Shown here: positions 25,982-39,576 of the stretch, one piece after another | Numbering within the stretch: the stretch's first letter is position 1 | Layout of the letters: each line of letters opens with the position of its first letter | Source of the DNA: Akkermansiaceae bacterium | GTDB lineage: Bacteria; Verrucomicrobiota; Verrucomicrobiia; Verrucomicrobiales; Akkermansiaceae | NCBI GenBank assembly: GCA_018402445.1 | Contig: JAGYIT010000010.1 | Location: 23,537 to 87,536, forward strand | Reading direction: 5' to 3' | Length of the DNA stretch: 64,000 nt | Program-made: the position numbers and the translations under genes | The notes under the pieces: generated by a model | The model's database searches: none | What the model was told of the DNA's origin: nothing | Seen by the model: only the letters and a program-made list of their open reading frames with translations

Positions 25982-25998
25982 AGTTCCACGTGGAACTT
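25981..25998. promoter_or_regulatory. parS-like 18-bp perfect palindrome
   Basis: AAGTTCCACGTGGAACTT. The core GTTCCACGTGGAAC matches the parS form used by Pseudomonas ParB (general form GTTtCACGTGaAAC). It lies between cdd and mnmG, and a second exact 14-bp core lies inside mnmG. Confidence 0.6.
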
Positions 25999-26059
25999 TT
26001 CCAGCATCCAAGTCGGTGATTGCGCCCGCTAAAAGCCGTGATAGTCTCGCGCCCCGCGA

Positions 26060-27940
26060 ATGTTCCGCTATCCCACCCCATATGACGTAATCGTAATCGG
26101 CGCCGGCCATGCCGGGGTAGAGGCCGCGCTGGCCGCCGCCCGGCTTGGCGCTCGCGTCGCCGTGCTGACCCAGAATCTCGATACGATCGGTCAGATGTCC
26201 TGCAACCCCGCCATCGGTGGCCTCGCGAAAGGTCACATGGTGCGTGAAATCGATGCCCTCGGCGGCGCGATGGGAATCAACACCGACGCCACCGGCATCC
26301 AATGGCGGATGCTGAATGCCTCGAAAGGCCCCTCGGTTCGTGCCCCCCGCACCCAGTGCGACAAGAAGGCCTACCAGTTCCGGATGAAAATGGAGATGGA
26401 GCGGACGGAAGGGGTCGAGCTTCACCAAGGTAACGTCGCCGAACTCATGGTGGACGGAGAGGATCGAATCACCGGCATCCGCACCTCGCTGGGCATGGAG
26501 ATTTGCGGGAAATCCGTGATCCTCAGCGCCGGAACATTCATGCGCGGACTGATGCACGTCGGCCTTAAAAACGAAAAGGGTGGCAGGATGGGGGATGCGA
26601 TCTCCACCGTTTCCGATTCCTTGAAACACCTCGGATTCCAGGTCGAGCGCTTCAAGACCGGCACCCCGTGCCGCCTCAACGGACGATCCCTTGATTTTTC
26701 CAAGTGCGAACGGCAGGACGGCGACACGCCGGTGCCGAAGTTCAGCTTCATGGCAGATCGGATCGAAAAGGGGAGGGATGACATCTTCACCCTGAATCCA
26801 TGGGGTGATCCCGCGTTCCACGTGGAACAAATCCCGTGCTGGATCACTTACACAAACCCCGCCACCCACGAGATCATCGCCTCAAACCTCGACCAATCCC
26901 CGATGTATTGCGGGATCATCGAAGGCGTTGGCCCACGCTATTGCCCATCCATCGAGGACAAGGTCGTCCGTTTCGCGGAAAAGGAGCGCCACCAGATCTT
27001 CCTCGAACCCGAAGGCCGCCACACGCTGGAATACTACGTGAACGGGGTTTCCACCTCGCTTCCCTACGAGGTTCAGATGAATTTCCTCCGCACCATCCCC
27101 GGCCTGGAGAAATGCGAGATCCTGCGCCCGGGCTACGCGGTCGAGTATGATTATTGCCCGCCCACCCAGCTTCATCCGACCTTGGAAACGAAGCGGGTCG
27201 AGGGTCTCTATTTCGCGGGTCAGATCAACGGCACCTCCGGCTACGAGGAAGCGGCAGGGCAGGGGCTCATCGCCGGAACGAACGCCGCTCTGAAAGCTCA
27301 GGGCAAACCGGCTTTCATCCTCGGACGCGACGAGGCCTACCTCGGCGTGATGGTCGATGACCTCGTAACGCGCGGCTGCACGGAACCCTACCGGATGTTC
27401 ACCAGCCGCGCCGAATACCGCCTCCTGCTCCGCCAGGACAACGCCGACCTCCGCCTCACTCCCCGCGCCGCCGAGATCGGCCTCGCCACGGGCGAACGGG
27501 TCGAGCGCACCGCCGCCAAGCTCGCCGAGCTGAAGCGGGCGGACAAATGGGTGCGGGAAACCTCTTTCGAGGGCGTGAAACTGGATCATTGGTTCCGGCG
27601 CGGCGACCAGAGCTGGGAGGCCCTGCCCGCAGACATGCGAAAGGAATTTGCCGACGAAATTTGGCCGCTCATTGAAACAGATTTCAAATACGAAGGCCAC
27701 CTCGGGAGGCAGCGCTCCCAGATCGACCGCATGTCACGCCAAGAAGGGCGGCGCATCCCGCCAGATATCGATTTTACGGCCATCCCTGCATTGAAAAAGG
27801 AGGCACAGTTGCGGTTTTCCGAAATCCAACCAGAAACCCTCGGCCAAGCAGCTCGGATTCCCGGAATCACCCCGGCAGACATCGCGATTCTCACAATCTG
27901 GCTAGAAAAACGGGAACGGGTAGTAAGCGGCACCCCATAA
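26060..27940 (+). CDS. mnmG: tRNA uridine 5-carboxymethylaminomethyl modification enzyme MnmG (GidA)
   Basis: 626 residues. FAD enzyme that, with MnmE, installs (carboxymethyl)aminomethyl at U34 of several tRNAs. FAD motif [20 protein letters not shown]; family signatures [72 protein letters not shown]; and the C-terminal RIPPDIDF region that contacts MnmE and tRNA. Length is complete. gidB, parA and parB are not next to it, unlike in many genomes where this gene borders the origin. Confidence 0.96.
   Translation: MFRYPTPYDVIVIGAGHAGVEAALAAARLGARVAVLTQNLDTIGQMSCNPAIGGLAKGHMVREIDALGGAMGINTDATGIQWRMLNASKGPSVRAPRTQCDKKAYQFRMKMEMERTEGVELHQGNVAELMVDGEDRITGIRTSLGMEICGKSVILSAGTFMRGLMHVGLKNEKGGRMGDAISTVSDSLKHLGFQVERFKTGTPCRLNGRSLDFSKCERQDGDTPVPKFSFMADRIEKGRDDIFTLNPWGDPAFHVEQIPCWITYTNPATHEIIASNLDQSPMYCGIIEGVGPRYCPSIEDKVVRFAEKERHQIFLEPEGRHTLEYYVNGVSTSLPYEVQMNFLRTIPGLEKCEILRPGYAVEYDYCPPTQLHPTLETKRVEGLYFAGQINGTSGYEEAAGQGLIAGTNAALKAQGKPAFILGRDEAYLGVMVDDLVTRGCTEPYRMFTSRAEYRLLLRQDNADLRLTPRAAEIGLATGERVERTAAKLAELKRADKWVRETSFEGVKLDHWFRRGDQSWEALPADMRKEFADEIWPLIETDFKYEGHLGRQRSQIDRMSRQEGRRIPPDIDFTAIPALKKEAQLRFSEIQPETLGQAARIPGITPADIAILTIWLEKRERVVSGTP
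26815..26828. promoter_or_regulatory. parS-like palindrome inside mnmG
   Basis: Exact core GTTCCACGTGGAAC within coding sequence (codons of AFHVEQ), 834 bases from the first site. Confidence 0.55.
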
Positions 27941-28531
27941 CTAGTACAAATCTAGTAATTATCCCATCATTGGCCGTTTATCTTTATGGCACAGATCCTA
28001 GCTCAAATCAAGCCGTTACCGGACCCGAATAGACACAAATAAAAATTTGCCCCGGAGAAACTATAAGCAATGAAAAACACAAGCAGCAAGCAGCAAGCAG
28101 CAAGCAGCAAGCAGCAAGCAGCAAGCAGCAAGCAGCAAGCAGGAACGCGGATCGCTGGCGCTTACGCGCCAAGTTCAGACGGCAGCTGTACGAGCTAGAG
28201 CAAACGGCACGCGCACTGGCGCACCCAATAAGCTCAGGGTTTCAGTGGGGCGTCTGCGTGGTCACCACCTGACCTATATGCACTCGCGATAAAAGGCGCA
28301 GACTCTGGCAGGGTTTTTGTATTTAGGGAGAGTGGTAAGGATCAAACAAAATCCTCTGATAAACCCTGCTCTGACCTTTCCGGTTACATGCTAACACTTT
28401 ATCAGCGAAGTGAGACAACTCCCGGGAAAAGCGGAAGCAAGCCTAGCTTCAAACTAAATGACCCAATAGGGTTTCTAGCTGCCTTGCGGACCACTTGTTT
28501 GGGTTGTGGAAGCTACAATAGTGCATAGAGT
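27941..28531. other. Non-coding gap holding a heptanucleotide array
   Basis: Between mnmG and the decayed surface-protein gene. Apart from the AAGCAGC array it has a GCAGGGTTT (about 28309) / AAACCCTGC (about 28362) inverted pair. A GGAG at about 28054 and ATG at 28070 open a 42-codon frame through the array, stopping near 28196. No recognised gene. Confidence 0.5.
28081..28143 (+). repeat. Tandem heptanucleotide repeat AAGCAGC
   Basis: Eight perfect AAGCAGC units followed by a ninth with one change (AAGCAGG). A 7-bp unit changes reading frame with each gain or loss. It lies just inside the frame opened by ATG 28070. Confidence 0.9.
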
Positions 28532-31500
28532 AAATTACTACCAACCCTGCAGACACTTTCATTTGCCTGGCTTTTATCGTCAGCGGTCTGGGCGCAAGTC
28601 ACCATCGACCCTCCGACTCGTTCTTTCACGAAGGATGGGGGCGGAGGCTCCATCCTCACCTCTGGCACGGGGACTTGGTCTGCTACCACCACAGCACCAT
28701 GGCTATCCATCACACCGCGTACGACTGGTAGCGCAGGGACTTCATGCATCTACGTGGTCAGCTCGAATCTTTCGGCAGACACTCGCCAAGGAGTGATCAA
28801 CATTGCAGGAACCACTCATACGGTCACCCAGCTCGGCTACACCGCCACTCTCAGTCCGACATCCGCCACCGTGAGTTTGACCGGCGGTGCCAAAACGGTC
28901 AGCATCACGACGTCTGCCGGTGTTTCCTGGACAGCTACGACATCGACCCCTTGGATCACCGTCAACTCACCCTCGGGAATAGGCAGTGGCACCGTGACCT
29001 ATACGGTCGCCAATTACTCGGGGTGGTTACCCGCACGGGCTCCATCCTTATCGGCGGTCAGACTTTTACGGTCTCCCAAACTGGGACAGACGTGAACATC
29101 GCACCTACTCAGTCGAAAGGCCTACAGCTCGGACATCGTCATGGTCGAGGTTGCCGCTCTTTCTGCCACCAACTGGAATGTCACTTCCAACGCAAGCTGG
29201 ATCTCGGTCGTCGATCCTGGAGCCAAGAAAGGTAACTCCACAGTCACTCTGGCCACTCAATGCGTTAGCGAACAAATAACCTCGGATCAGCAATTTTCAC
29301 CATCCGTCAAAGTGGCACCTCTTCCCCTCAGCTTGATATCCTGCCCAAGACGGCTACTGCGGAACCTACTGGAGCCTTCGCCAATATCGCGGTCATCGCC
29401 ACGCCGGATGCCCCATGGACGGCGGAAAGCCTAACCCCGTGGATCATCGCTCAGGGGACCACCGGAGCTGGAAACGGCAATATCAGCTATGTGGCCTCTG
29501 CTAACCCCACCTTGACTCCACGTTCGGGCAAGGTGCGTGTTTATGCTCCGGCAGTTTTACCAAAAGCCGATCTGACACGCTCGGCAAACCTTTCAGGCGC
29601 ACCGACACTGGCATCGCCACATCGCCGGGCCCATCGAGAACCGCATGGACGGCTCTTTCCGCAGAGAACTCGATAGTGCAATGCCGTCCATTAAGCTGGA
29701 TACAGACGCGGGAAGTTTTGCGATCCGCTTCAGCGTTGAGAATCTTGGAGCCATCCATCGGCTCGCTGGTATCAATGCGAACGGAACCAATACGGGCCTC
29801 TATGTGAACGCTTCCAACAAAGTGACCTTCCAGTCTGGAGCGACCACCCTTGTTTCAGACTTCACCATCGAGGCCAATAAGGAATACCATGCAGTGGTCA
29901 CTGCGGATACGTCCAATCAGGTAAAAATCCATGCCGGCCTCGTTGGCACTTCGATTCGCCTTGCTGGCACCCAGACTTTTCCTGCACCCCCGTTCAAGCT
30001 GAGCGTCGCCACCCCGCCAGCTTCGATTAAAATCGGTTATGCGGACGCTCCATCTCCTGGATATCTCAACGGCGGCGTGCTCAAAGATTTCCGCTTCTAC
30101 GGACGGGCATTAAATGACGACGAAGTGGCCTTGCTGTTCGCTTCCGCTCTCACAGCCACGCCGCATGGCACCCCAGAAACTTCTCAGGTGCCGCCTGTCG
30201 CTGCTTATAATCTGCGTGGTGCCGCCACGCTTTCCAGCGGATCGCGCCCTCCCGTTACGAGTGTGGAAAACATCGTTACGCTCAGAGGATCTTACAATTC
30301 AGGGACAAGCACAGCTAGCGGGAATAGCGTGATAAATGGCAGGAAATTACAGCGGGCCTTTTAATGGTTTAAATACGAGGCCCAATTAGTAATTGGAGTT
30401 ACTAATGTGATTACACCGGGTTATAACGGTGGGTGGTCGGGAGGCGGGCAAGATGTAGTTATGAAGGCGGTTTACGTTTATGAAGATGGCACCGAGATAG
30501 CTACCGCCGAGCAACGTCTTGGAGCTGATTTACCAAATAACTCCAGCGGCGGCGGTAGAACCACCACTGCGAACTTCCGATTCAATAATCCCAATCCCTC
30601 AAAATGGACGAGATCTGTGAAAGATGTTTGACCGGCTACGGTAAGACAAACGGGTATACTCAGCCATCCAGCTAAATATTCTTACCAGCTTTCAAGCTTC
30701 ACCGCAACAACACCAAGCATCGCTGAGCGAGATTTTTCGGTAGCATGGAAATTTGATGAGAACACGGATCGATTTGGAGTCAAGCAGCGTGCATTGAAAG
30801 GAAATGCAGACTCGGACTTGGTCTTATGGAACCATCAAAGCTCGTTTTCAGGAAACAGTGCGAGCTACAGCTTCTGGATCCGCCCGGACACACTGCCCCT
30901 TGGCGGCAATCGCAAGAGAATTTTCAAGCGTGCCGGGCTTATCAGTCATTTGATGACGGCGGAATTGGATTCCAGCGGAAACATACATTGGAGCAATGGC
31001 TTTGAGACTGTGGTCATCGCCGCAGGCATTCAAGCGAATCAATGGCAAATGCTCACTTTCACTGGAGTTCCGGGTGGGGCTAAGACCGTCTATGTGGATG
31101 GCTTGGAGGTTGGCAATACTAACGCATTTGGAAATTACCAGTTTGGAAAGGCAGGAACTGATCCGATTGTCATGCGCATCGGTGGCTGGGAAGGCGGACT
31201 AAGCTCCCTCGGCTTTTACGATGGCGCATTGACCTCCGCCCAAGTGAAGCAAATTTACGATGAGCAGAAAATGGTCTTTATTGATCACGTCGTTTCCCAA
31301 GGGGTGGTGACTCCCGAGCTCTCACCCCAAACTGCGACTCTCGGTGCAGACGGTGGCACAACAAGCGCCAGCTTGACGCTGGCGAGCAACGTTACATGGA
31401 GCGCAGTATCTTCGGCCGATTGGCTACAGATCACCTCCGGTGCCAACGGTTCCGGGTCAACCACTCTCCAGGTATTCGCGGCAGCGAATCCGACCGTCAC

Positions 31501-32285
31501 CACCCGCACGGCGACCATCACGATCGCTGGCCGTGAGTTCACCGTGAGCCAAGCGGGCATGCCTGCTGAGATCGCCTACACCCCAGAAATCTTCACCACG
31601 GATGGCGGTAGCATGATGATCGACGTCATTGCAGGTGGGAATGCTCAGTGGACAGCGACAAGCGGAGTAAACTGGTTGACCGTTGCCCTCGGCGAAAGCG
31701 GGGAGGGAGACGGTTCCGTTTTCCTCATCGCAGATCCATACAATAACACATCTCAGTCTAGGACGGGTTCCGTGACTGTGGCAGGTAAGACCATTTATTT
31801 CACCCAGCGCGGCTATGCGCTGAGCATCAGCCCGCAGGTCGCTCAGATCGGAAGCAACTCCGGGGCCGGAGAGTTCGGTGTTGCCGCGCCACTGAGTGCC
31901 GTGTGGGAGGCTGTCGTCACCCAACCGTGGATCACCGTGCTTGGTAGCACCACGGGTATCGGTAATGGAACTTTGCGTTACACCGTCGCTGCGCCAGACG
32001 ACCGCGGGCGGCAAAATCATCGTTTCCGGCCAAGAATACTCCACCTCCGTAGTCCTGGCGATGCCGTCTTCCAGGCGCTGCGGATCATCGCCACCCCAGA
32101 AGCGCTCGGTGCCTTCCTCGTTGCTGATAGCGCGGGAAGTCACTCCTCGAAGGCGGGCAAGGCTCACGACCTGGGCAGACATGCCAGTGGGTTCCTCAGA
32201 TGTCAGCGTAACAAACGGGAAAATGAGCATTCAAGTCACCCCGCAGGGTAACGCGGCGTTCTACATACTCGAAGGAAACGAATAG
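28532..32285 (+). pseudogene. Large BACON/Ig-like and LamG surface protein, multiply frameshifted
   Basis: Originally about 1250 residues. The frame from about 28532 (KLLPTLQTLSFAWLLSSAVW, a signal peptide) has AGT where an ATG would be expected. BACON-like repeats follow: WSATTTAPWLSITPRT, WTATTSTPWITVNSPSG, NWNVTSNASWISVVDPG, APWTAESLTPWIIAQG, then later WSAVSSADWLQITSGANG, WTATSGVNWLTVALGESG and VWEAVVTQPWITVLGST. Two LamG-type laminin/concanavalin-fold domains lie at about 29645-30150 (FAIRFSVENLGAIHRLAG) and 30794-31260 (YSFWIRPDTLPLGGNRKR). Frameshifts occur near 29020 (one G missing), 29119 (extra G), 29250, 29560, 30360 and 31990. The end is NGKMSIQVTPQGNAAFYI to 32285. Probably a dead adhesin or carbohydrate-binding surface protein. 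Confidence 0.72.
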
Positions 32286-32401
32286 ATGCGAAAGTAAAGC
32301 ATGCTTCCTATCTCATCTCCCCATTTTTCTAAAAAAACCATTGCCACCGGTCGGGAGGGCGGATAGCTTCCGCGCCCCAACCGTCTAACCCCGCCTTTCC
32401 G

Positions 32402-32557
32402 ATGTCCAAGCACAACTCCCTGAAATCCGCAGCCACCGTCGGCGGCAAACGTTCCGTCCTCAAGCGCTTCGAGCGCGTGAAACTGCTCAAGGAGCGCGGC
32501 GAATGGAAAGCCGGAAAATCCCCGATCGGTCTGCCGAAGACCAAGAGCGAGGCCTAA
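32402..32557 (+). CDS. Small basic protein (Chlamydiae/Verrucomicrobia family)
   Basis: 51 residues: MSKHNSLKSAATVGGKRSVL then KRFERVKLLKERGEWKAGKS then PIGLPKTKSEA. About a third Lys/Arg. It matches my recollection of a conserved small basic protein family shared by Verrucomicrobia and Chlamydiae; the family function is unknown to me, and a ribosome or nucleic-acid role is only suggested by the charge. A good terminator follows within 60 bases. Confidence 0.75.
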   Translation: MSKHNSLKSAATVGGKRSVLKRFERVKLLKERGEWKAGKSPIGLPKTKSEA

Positions 32558-32584
32558 CCCTCGTTTTGCTATCTGCTCCCACCT

Positions 32585-32614
32585 CCGCGCCGCATCCCGG
32601 CGCGGTCATTTTTT
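32585..32614 (+). terminator. Rho-independent terminator after the small basic protein
   Basis: CCGCGCCG-catc-CCGGCGCGG followed closely by TCATTTTTT. Strong GC stem plus a T-run. The next ATG (32623) lies 9 bases beyond the T-run. Confidence 0.8.
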
Positions 32615-32622
32615 GAACCGTC

Positions 32623-33330
32623 ATGCCTGAGGGAGTCCGTCTCAACAAATACCTCGCCTCCTGCGGCATCGGCTCGCGACGGGGTTGTGAGGAATTGATC
32701 GAGACCGGTCGCGTCGAGGTCAACGGCTCGCCCTGCCTGAAGCTCGCCACCCGCATCACAGCCTCGGATCACGTCCGCCTCGACGGTAAGCGCATCCTCC
32801 CCAAGGAGGAGATGGTCGTCATTTTCCACAAGCCGCGCGGCTACGTCTGCACCCGCAGCGACGAGCTCGGGCGGCAGACCATTTACCACCTCCTGCCACC
32901 CGCGCTGCACGCCCTTCATCACGTCGGGCGTCTCGACACCGATTCCGAGGGCATGCTGATTCTCACCAACGACGGCGATCTCTCGCAGCGCCTCATGCAC
33001 CCGTCGAAATCGGTGGAAAAGGAATACCTCGTCACCGCGAACCAGGCCTTCGAGAACGCCCACCTCGACCAGTTTCTCGTCGGCGTTTTCACCGAGGAGG
33101 GCAAGCTCAAGGCGAAGCGCATCGAGCGGATGTCCGCACGCCGGATCAAGGTCATCCTCGACCACGGCGCGAAACGCCAGATCCGCGTGATGTTCGAGGC
33201 GCTCGGATACCAAGTCACCAAGCTCCTCCGCGTCCGCATCGGAAACCTCTGGCTCGGCGACCTCGAACCCGCCCAATACGCGATTCTGAACCGTAAGGAA
33301 ATCGCGATGCTCCTCGACGAAAAGGCGTAA
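32623..33330 (+). CDS. Pseudouridine synthase, RsuA/RluB family
   Basis: 235 residues. An N-terminal S4 RNA-binding domain (VRLNKYLASCGIGSRRGCEE, VEVNGSPCL) is followed by the TruA/RsuA-type catalytic domain with the nucleophilic Asp in HVGRLDTDSEGMLILTNDG. Further family signatures: IFHKPRGYVCTRSD, KEYLVTA, KRQIRVMFEALGY. It isomerises a uridine in 23S (RluB/RluE-like) or 16S (RsuA-like) rRNA; the exact site cannot be assigned. Confidence 0.9.
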   Translation: MPEGVRLNKYLASCGIGSRRGCEELIETGRVEVNGSPCLKLATRITASDHVRLDGKRILPKEEMVVIFHKPRGYVCTRSDELGRQTIYHLLPPALHALHHVGRLDTDSEGMLILTNDGDLSQRLMHPSKSVEKEYLVTANQAFENAHLDQFLVGVFTEEGKLKAKRIERMSARRIKVILDHGAKRQIRVMFEALGYQVTKLLRVRIGNLWLGDLEPAQYAILNRKEIAMLLDEKA

Positions 33331-33409
33331 ATTACAGGACGCCCAACCTTGCGCTTTTCGCCATTGCCCATGACGGGGCGGCTCCCTAACTTCCCGGCAG
33401 TTTCGACCT

Positions 33410-35392
33410 ATGAGCTCCAAAAAATCCAAAAAATCCGCCACCTCTATCGCCGCCGCCGAGCATGCCGCCGAACTCACGGCTGTCCACAAACCCAGCAAGG
33501 AATTTTCCAGGAAAGCACGCATCGGATCGATGGCGGAGTATGAGAAGCTCTACAAGCAATCCATCGAGAAGCCCGAGAAATTCTGGGCGTCCGAGGCGAA
33601 GGAGCTGGTCTGGCAAAAGCCTTTTTCGAAAGTCCTGAAATGGAAAGCTCCCGATGCGGAGTGGTTCATCGGCGGGAAACTCAACGTCGCGGAAAACTGC
33701 GTGGATCGCCACGCCTTCGGGCCGCGGGCGAACAAGGCCGCGATCATCTGGGAGGGCGAGCCCGGCGACAAACGCACGATCACCTACTCCCAGCTCCACC
33801 GCGAGGTCTGCAAGTTCGCCAACGTCCTGCTCGACCGCGGCGTGAAAGCCAAGGACCGCGTCCTCATCTACATGCCCATGATCCCGGAGGCCGCCATCGC
33901 CATGCTGGCCTGCGCGCGGATCGGCGCGGTGCACAATGTCGTCTTCGGCGGCTTCGCGTCCGAGGCCATTCTCGACCGCCTCGAGGATTCGGGAGCCACC
34001 GCAGTCATCACCGCAGACGGCGGCTGGAGGCGCGGAAAGGTCGTCGCCCTCAAGCCCGCCGTGGACGAGGCGCTGAAAAAATACGACAAGGTAAAAAATA
34101 TCTTCGTCGTCCGCCGTACGGAAAACGAGGTTTCCATGGCGCAGGGTCGCGACCATTGGTGGCATCAGGAAATGGAAAACGCCTCCGCAAAGCACGAGCC
34201 GAAGGGCTTCGATTCCGAGCACCCGCTTTTCATCCTCTACACCTCCGGCTCCACGGGAAAACCCAAGGGCATCCTCCACACCTCCGGCGGCTACCTCACA
34301 GGCACCTACGCGACCTGCAAATACATCTTCGATATGCGCGATGAAGATGTGTATTGGTGCACCGCCGATGTCGGCTGGATCACAGGCCACTCCTACATCG
34401 TCTATGGCCCGCTGGCGAACGGCGTCACCCAAGTGATGTATGAGGGCGCACCGAACGAGCCGGACTTCGGTCGCTTCTGGAAAATGATCGAGGAACACCG
34501 CGTCACCATTTTCTACACCGCCCCCACTGCGATCCGCGCCTTCATCAAGGCGGGCGACGCTTTCCCCGAGAAACACGACCTCTCCTCCCTCCGCCTCCTC
34601 GGCTCCGTCGGAGAGCCGATCAACCCCGAGGCATGGCACTGGTATTTCGAGAAAATCGGCGGCGGACGCTGCCCCATCGTGGATACCTGGTGGCAGACCG
34701 AGACCGGCGCAATCCTCATTTCCCCGCTCCCCGGCGCCACTCCCTGCATCCCCGGCACGGCCACCCGCCCCTTCTTCGGCATCGACGCCGCGATCCTTGA
34801 TGACGCCGGGAAGGAATGCCCGCCCAACACCGACGGCCGCCTCGTGATCCGCAAGCCATGGCCTTCCATGACCCGCACGATCCACGGCGACAAAGCCCGT
34901 TTCAAAAAAACCTATTTCTCCGACTACCCGGGCATCTACACCGCGGGCGACGGCGCGCGGCGCGACAAGAAAGGCAACTTCTGGATCATCGGCCGCCTCG
35001 ACGACGTGCTTAACGTCTCCGGCCACCGCCTCGGCACCGCCGAGATCGAGAGCGCCCTCGTCGCCCACCCCGCCGTGGCGGAGGCTGCGGTAGTCGGGCG
35101 CCCCCACGATCTGAAAGGCCAGGCCGTCGCAGCTTTCGTGACTTTGAAAGTAGGCTACGAAACCTCCGCCGAGCTTGAAAAAGAACTCCGCGACCACGTC
35201 GGCCACGTGATCGGAGCCATCGCCAAGCCCGACGACATCCATTTCACTCCCGCCTTGCCAAAAACCCGTTCGGGGAAAATCATCCGCCGCCTGCTGAAGG
35301 AGCTGGTCACCACCGGGGATATCACAGGCAGCGTGACCACGCTCGAAGACATGGGTGTCATCGAACACCTCAAAGAGCTGCTTAAGAAGTAA
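33410..35392 (+). CDS. acs: Acetyl-CoA synthetase
   Basis: 660 residues. Activates acetate to acetyl-CoA through acetyl-AMP. Signatures: the acs N-terminal domain ([20 protein letters not shown]), the P-loop-like [73 protein letters not shown] and the C-terminal [15 protein letters not shown] whose lysine is the known acetylation site. Full length. Followed after 8 bases by a coiled-coil gene. Confidence 0.95.
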   Translation: MSSKKSKKSATSIAAAEHAAELTAVHKPSKEFSRKARIGSMAEYEKLYKQSIEKPEKFWASEAKELVWQKPFSKVLKWKAPDAEWFIGGKLNVAENCVDRHAFGPRANKAAIIWEGEPGDKRTITYSQLHREVCKFANVLLDRGVKAKDRVLIYMPMIPEAAIAMLACARIGAVHNVVFGGFASEAILDRLEDSGATAVITADGGWRRGKVVALKPAVDEALKKYDKVKNIFVVRRTENEVSMAQGRDHWWHQEMENASAKHEPKGFDSEHPLFILYTSGSTGKPKGILHTSGGYLTGTYATCKYIFDMRDEDVYWCTADVGWITGHSYIVYGPLANGVTQVMYEGAPNEPDFGRFWKMIEEHRVTIFYTAPTAIRAFIKAGDAFPEKHDLSSLRLLGSVGEPINPEAWHWYFEKIGGGRCPIVDTWWQTETGAILISPLPGATPCIPGTATRPFFGIDAAILDDAGKECPPNTDGRLVIRKPWPSMTRTIHGDKARFKKTYFSDYPGIYTAGDGARRDKKGNFWIIGRLDDVLNVSGHRLGTAEIESALVAHPAVAEAAVVGRPHDLKGQAVAAFVTLKVGYETSAELEKELRDHVGHVIGAIAKPDDIHFTPALPKTRSGKIIRRLLKELVTTGDITGSVTTLEDMGVIEHLKELLKK

Positions 35393-35469
35393 CTTTCTCA
35401 ATGACCTCCACCCGCTACTTCATCTGCCTAGTCGCCCAGGCTTTCGGCTACAGCCGGAAAAACATCCGT

Positions 35470-36273
35470 ATGAGCGACGCCGCCGGTGAAACCCATCTCC
35501 TCAAGGAAGCGGAATCCTACCTCGGAAACGCGATCTGGGAGAAGGTGGAAGACATCGAGGCTCTCTCCGTCGAATACTGGAATCTACGCATGTTGATCAA
35601 GGAGCACGACCGTGTCGCAGCCAACCTGGAAACCGTACAGACCCGTCTCGCGGAAGCCCATGAGGAGCGGGCTAGCCTGTTCGGAGCCACGAACGAGCCC
35701 TACCAAGATCTCCTCGATGAACGCCAGATTATCCTCAACAAGCTCGAGGAACTCGCCCACGAGCGCGACCAGATCGTAACAAAGGCACGCGAAGTCCGCC
35801 GCAGCTACGACGGGATGAAAACCAAGGAGGATGTGCTCACCCGCGAGGGCAAGTATACCCCGGAGGAATCTACGCAATTGAACGAACGCCTCCACCAACT
35901 GAAGGCAGATTTCGCGGAACTGAAGGTCCAACGCCACGCAATAGCCGAAAAGTATGACCAAGGTGACGCGCAAATAGACAGGATCGACAAAGAAATCCAG
36001 AGACGTAAGAAAGAGCGTCGGGAAAAAGCCTCGGAAGCCTTCCAGCACGTCGGGGACGCGAATCAGAAAGTCTCTATCCACCGCGCGGAAATCGGGGTTC
36101 TCGATACGCGGATACGCCAAATCTACGGGGATATCGGAAGATACGTCAGCCGGAATGCCGCGACGGATCCGCAATGCCGGGATGCCTGCCAGGAGCACCA
36201 GGGACTGGTCGATGTCATGCGCGCCTTGCGCAAATCCATCCTTCTCAACCACAGGCTGGCCAAGAACGGATGA
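35470..36273 (+). CDS. Conserved coiled-coil protein, unknown function
   Basis: 267 residues from MSDAAGETHLLKEAESYLGN; an in-frame ATG at 35401 would add 23 residues and cannot be excluded. Almost wholly helical: heptad-rich stretches about 45-110 and 120-210 (LEELAHERDQIVTKAREVRR, KEIQRRKKERREKASEA), then a conserved-looking tail with two cysteines (DPQCRDACQEHQGLVDVMRA). No signal peptide or membrane segment, so cytoplasmic. Function not recognised; acs upstream may be cotranscribed. Confidence 0.65.
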   Translation: MSDAAGETHLLKEAESYLGNAIWEKVEDIEALSVEYWNLRMLIKEHDRVAANLETVQTRLAEAHEERASLFGATNEPYQDLLDERQIILNKLEELAHERDQIVTKAREVRRSYDGMKTKEDVLTREGKYTPEESTQLNERLHQLKADFAELKVQRHAIAEKYDQGDAQIDRIDKEIQRRKKERREKASEAFQHVGDANQKVSIHRAEIGVLDTRIRQIYGDIGRYVSRNAATDPQCRDACQEHQGLVDVMRALRKSILLNHRLAKNG

Positions 36274-36381
36274 TCTGGCATCGTCACAGTGCTCGTTTTC
36301 CGCACTCACCCTTCGCCTTGCCTTTACAAACCGGCGATCCCCTGCCACACCCCTGAAAGTTTAACCACCTCGCGCGTTCAC

Positions 36382-39566
<3,185 letters not shown>

Positions 39567-39576
<10 letters not shown>

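Noticed and set aside
28081..28143. CRISPR array
   Set aside because: Units of 7 bp in direct tandem without spacers, and no cas genes nearby; it is a microsatellite.
33386..35401. 671-residue frame antisense to acs
   Set aside because: Long only because of GC bias; acetyl-CoA synthetase on the plus strand has every family motif.
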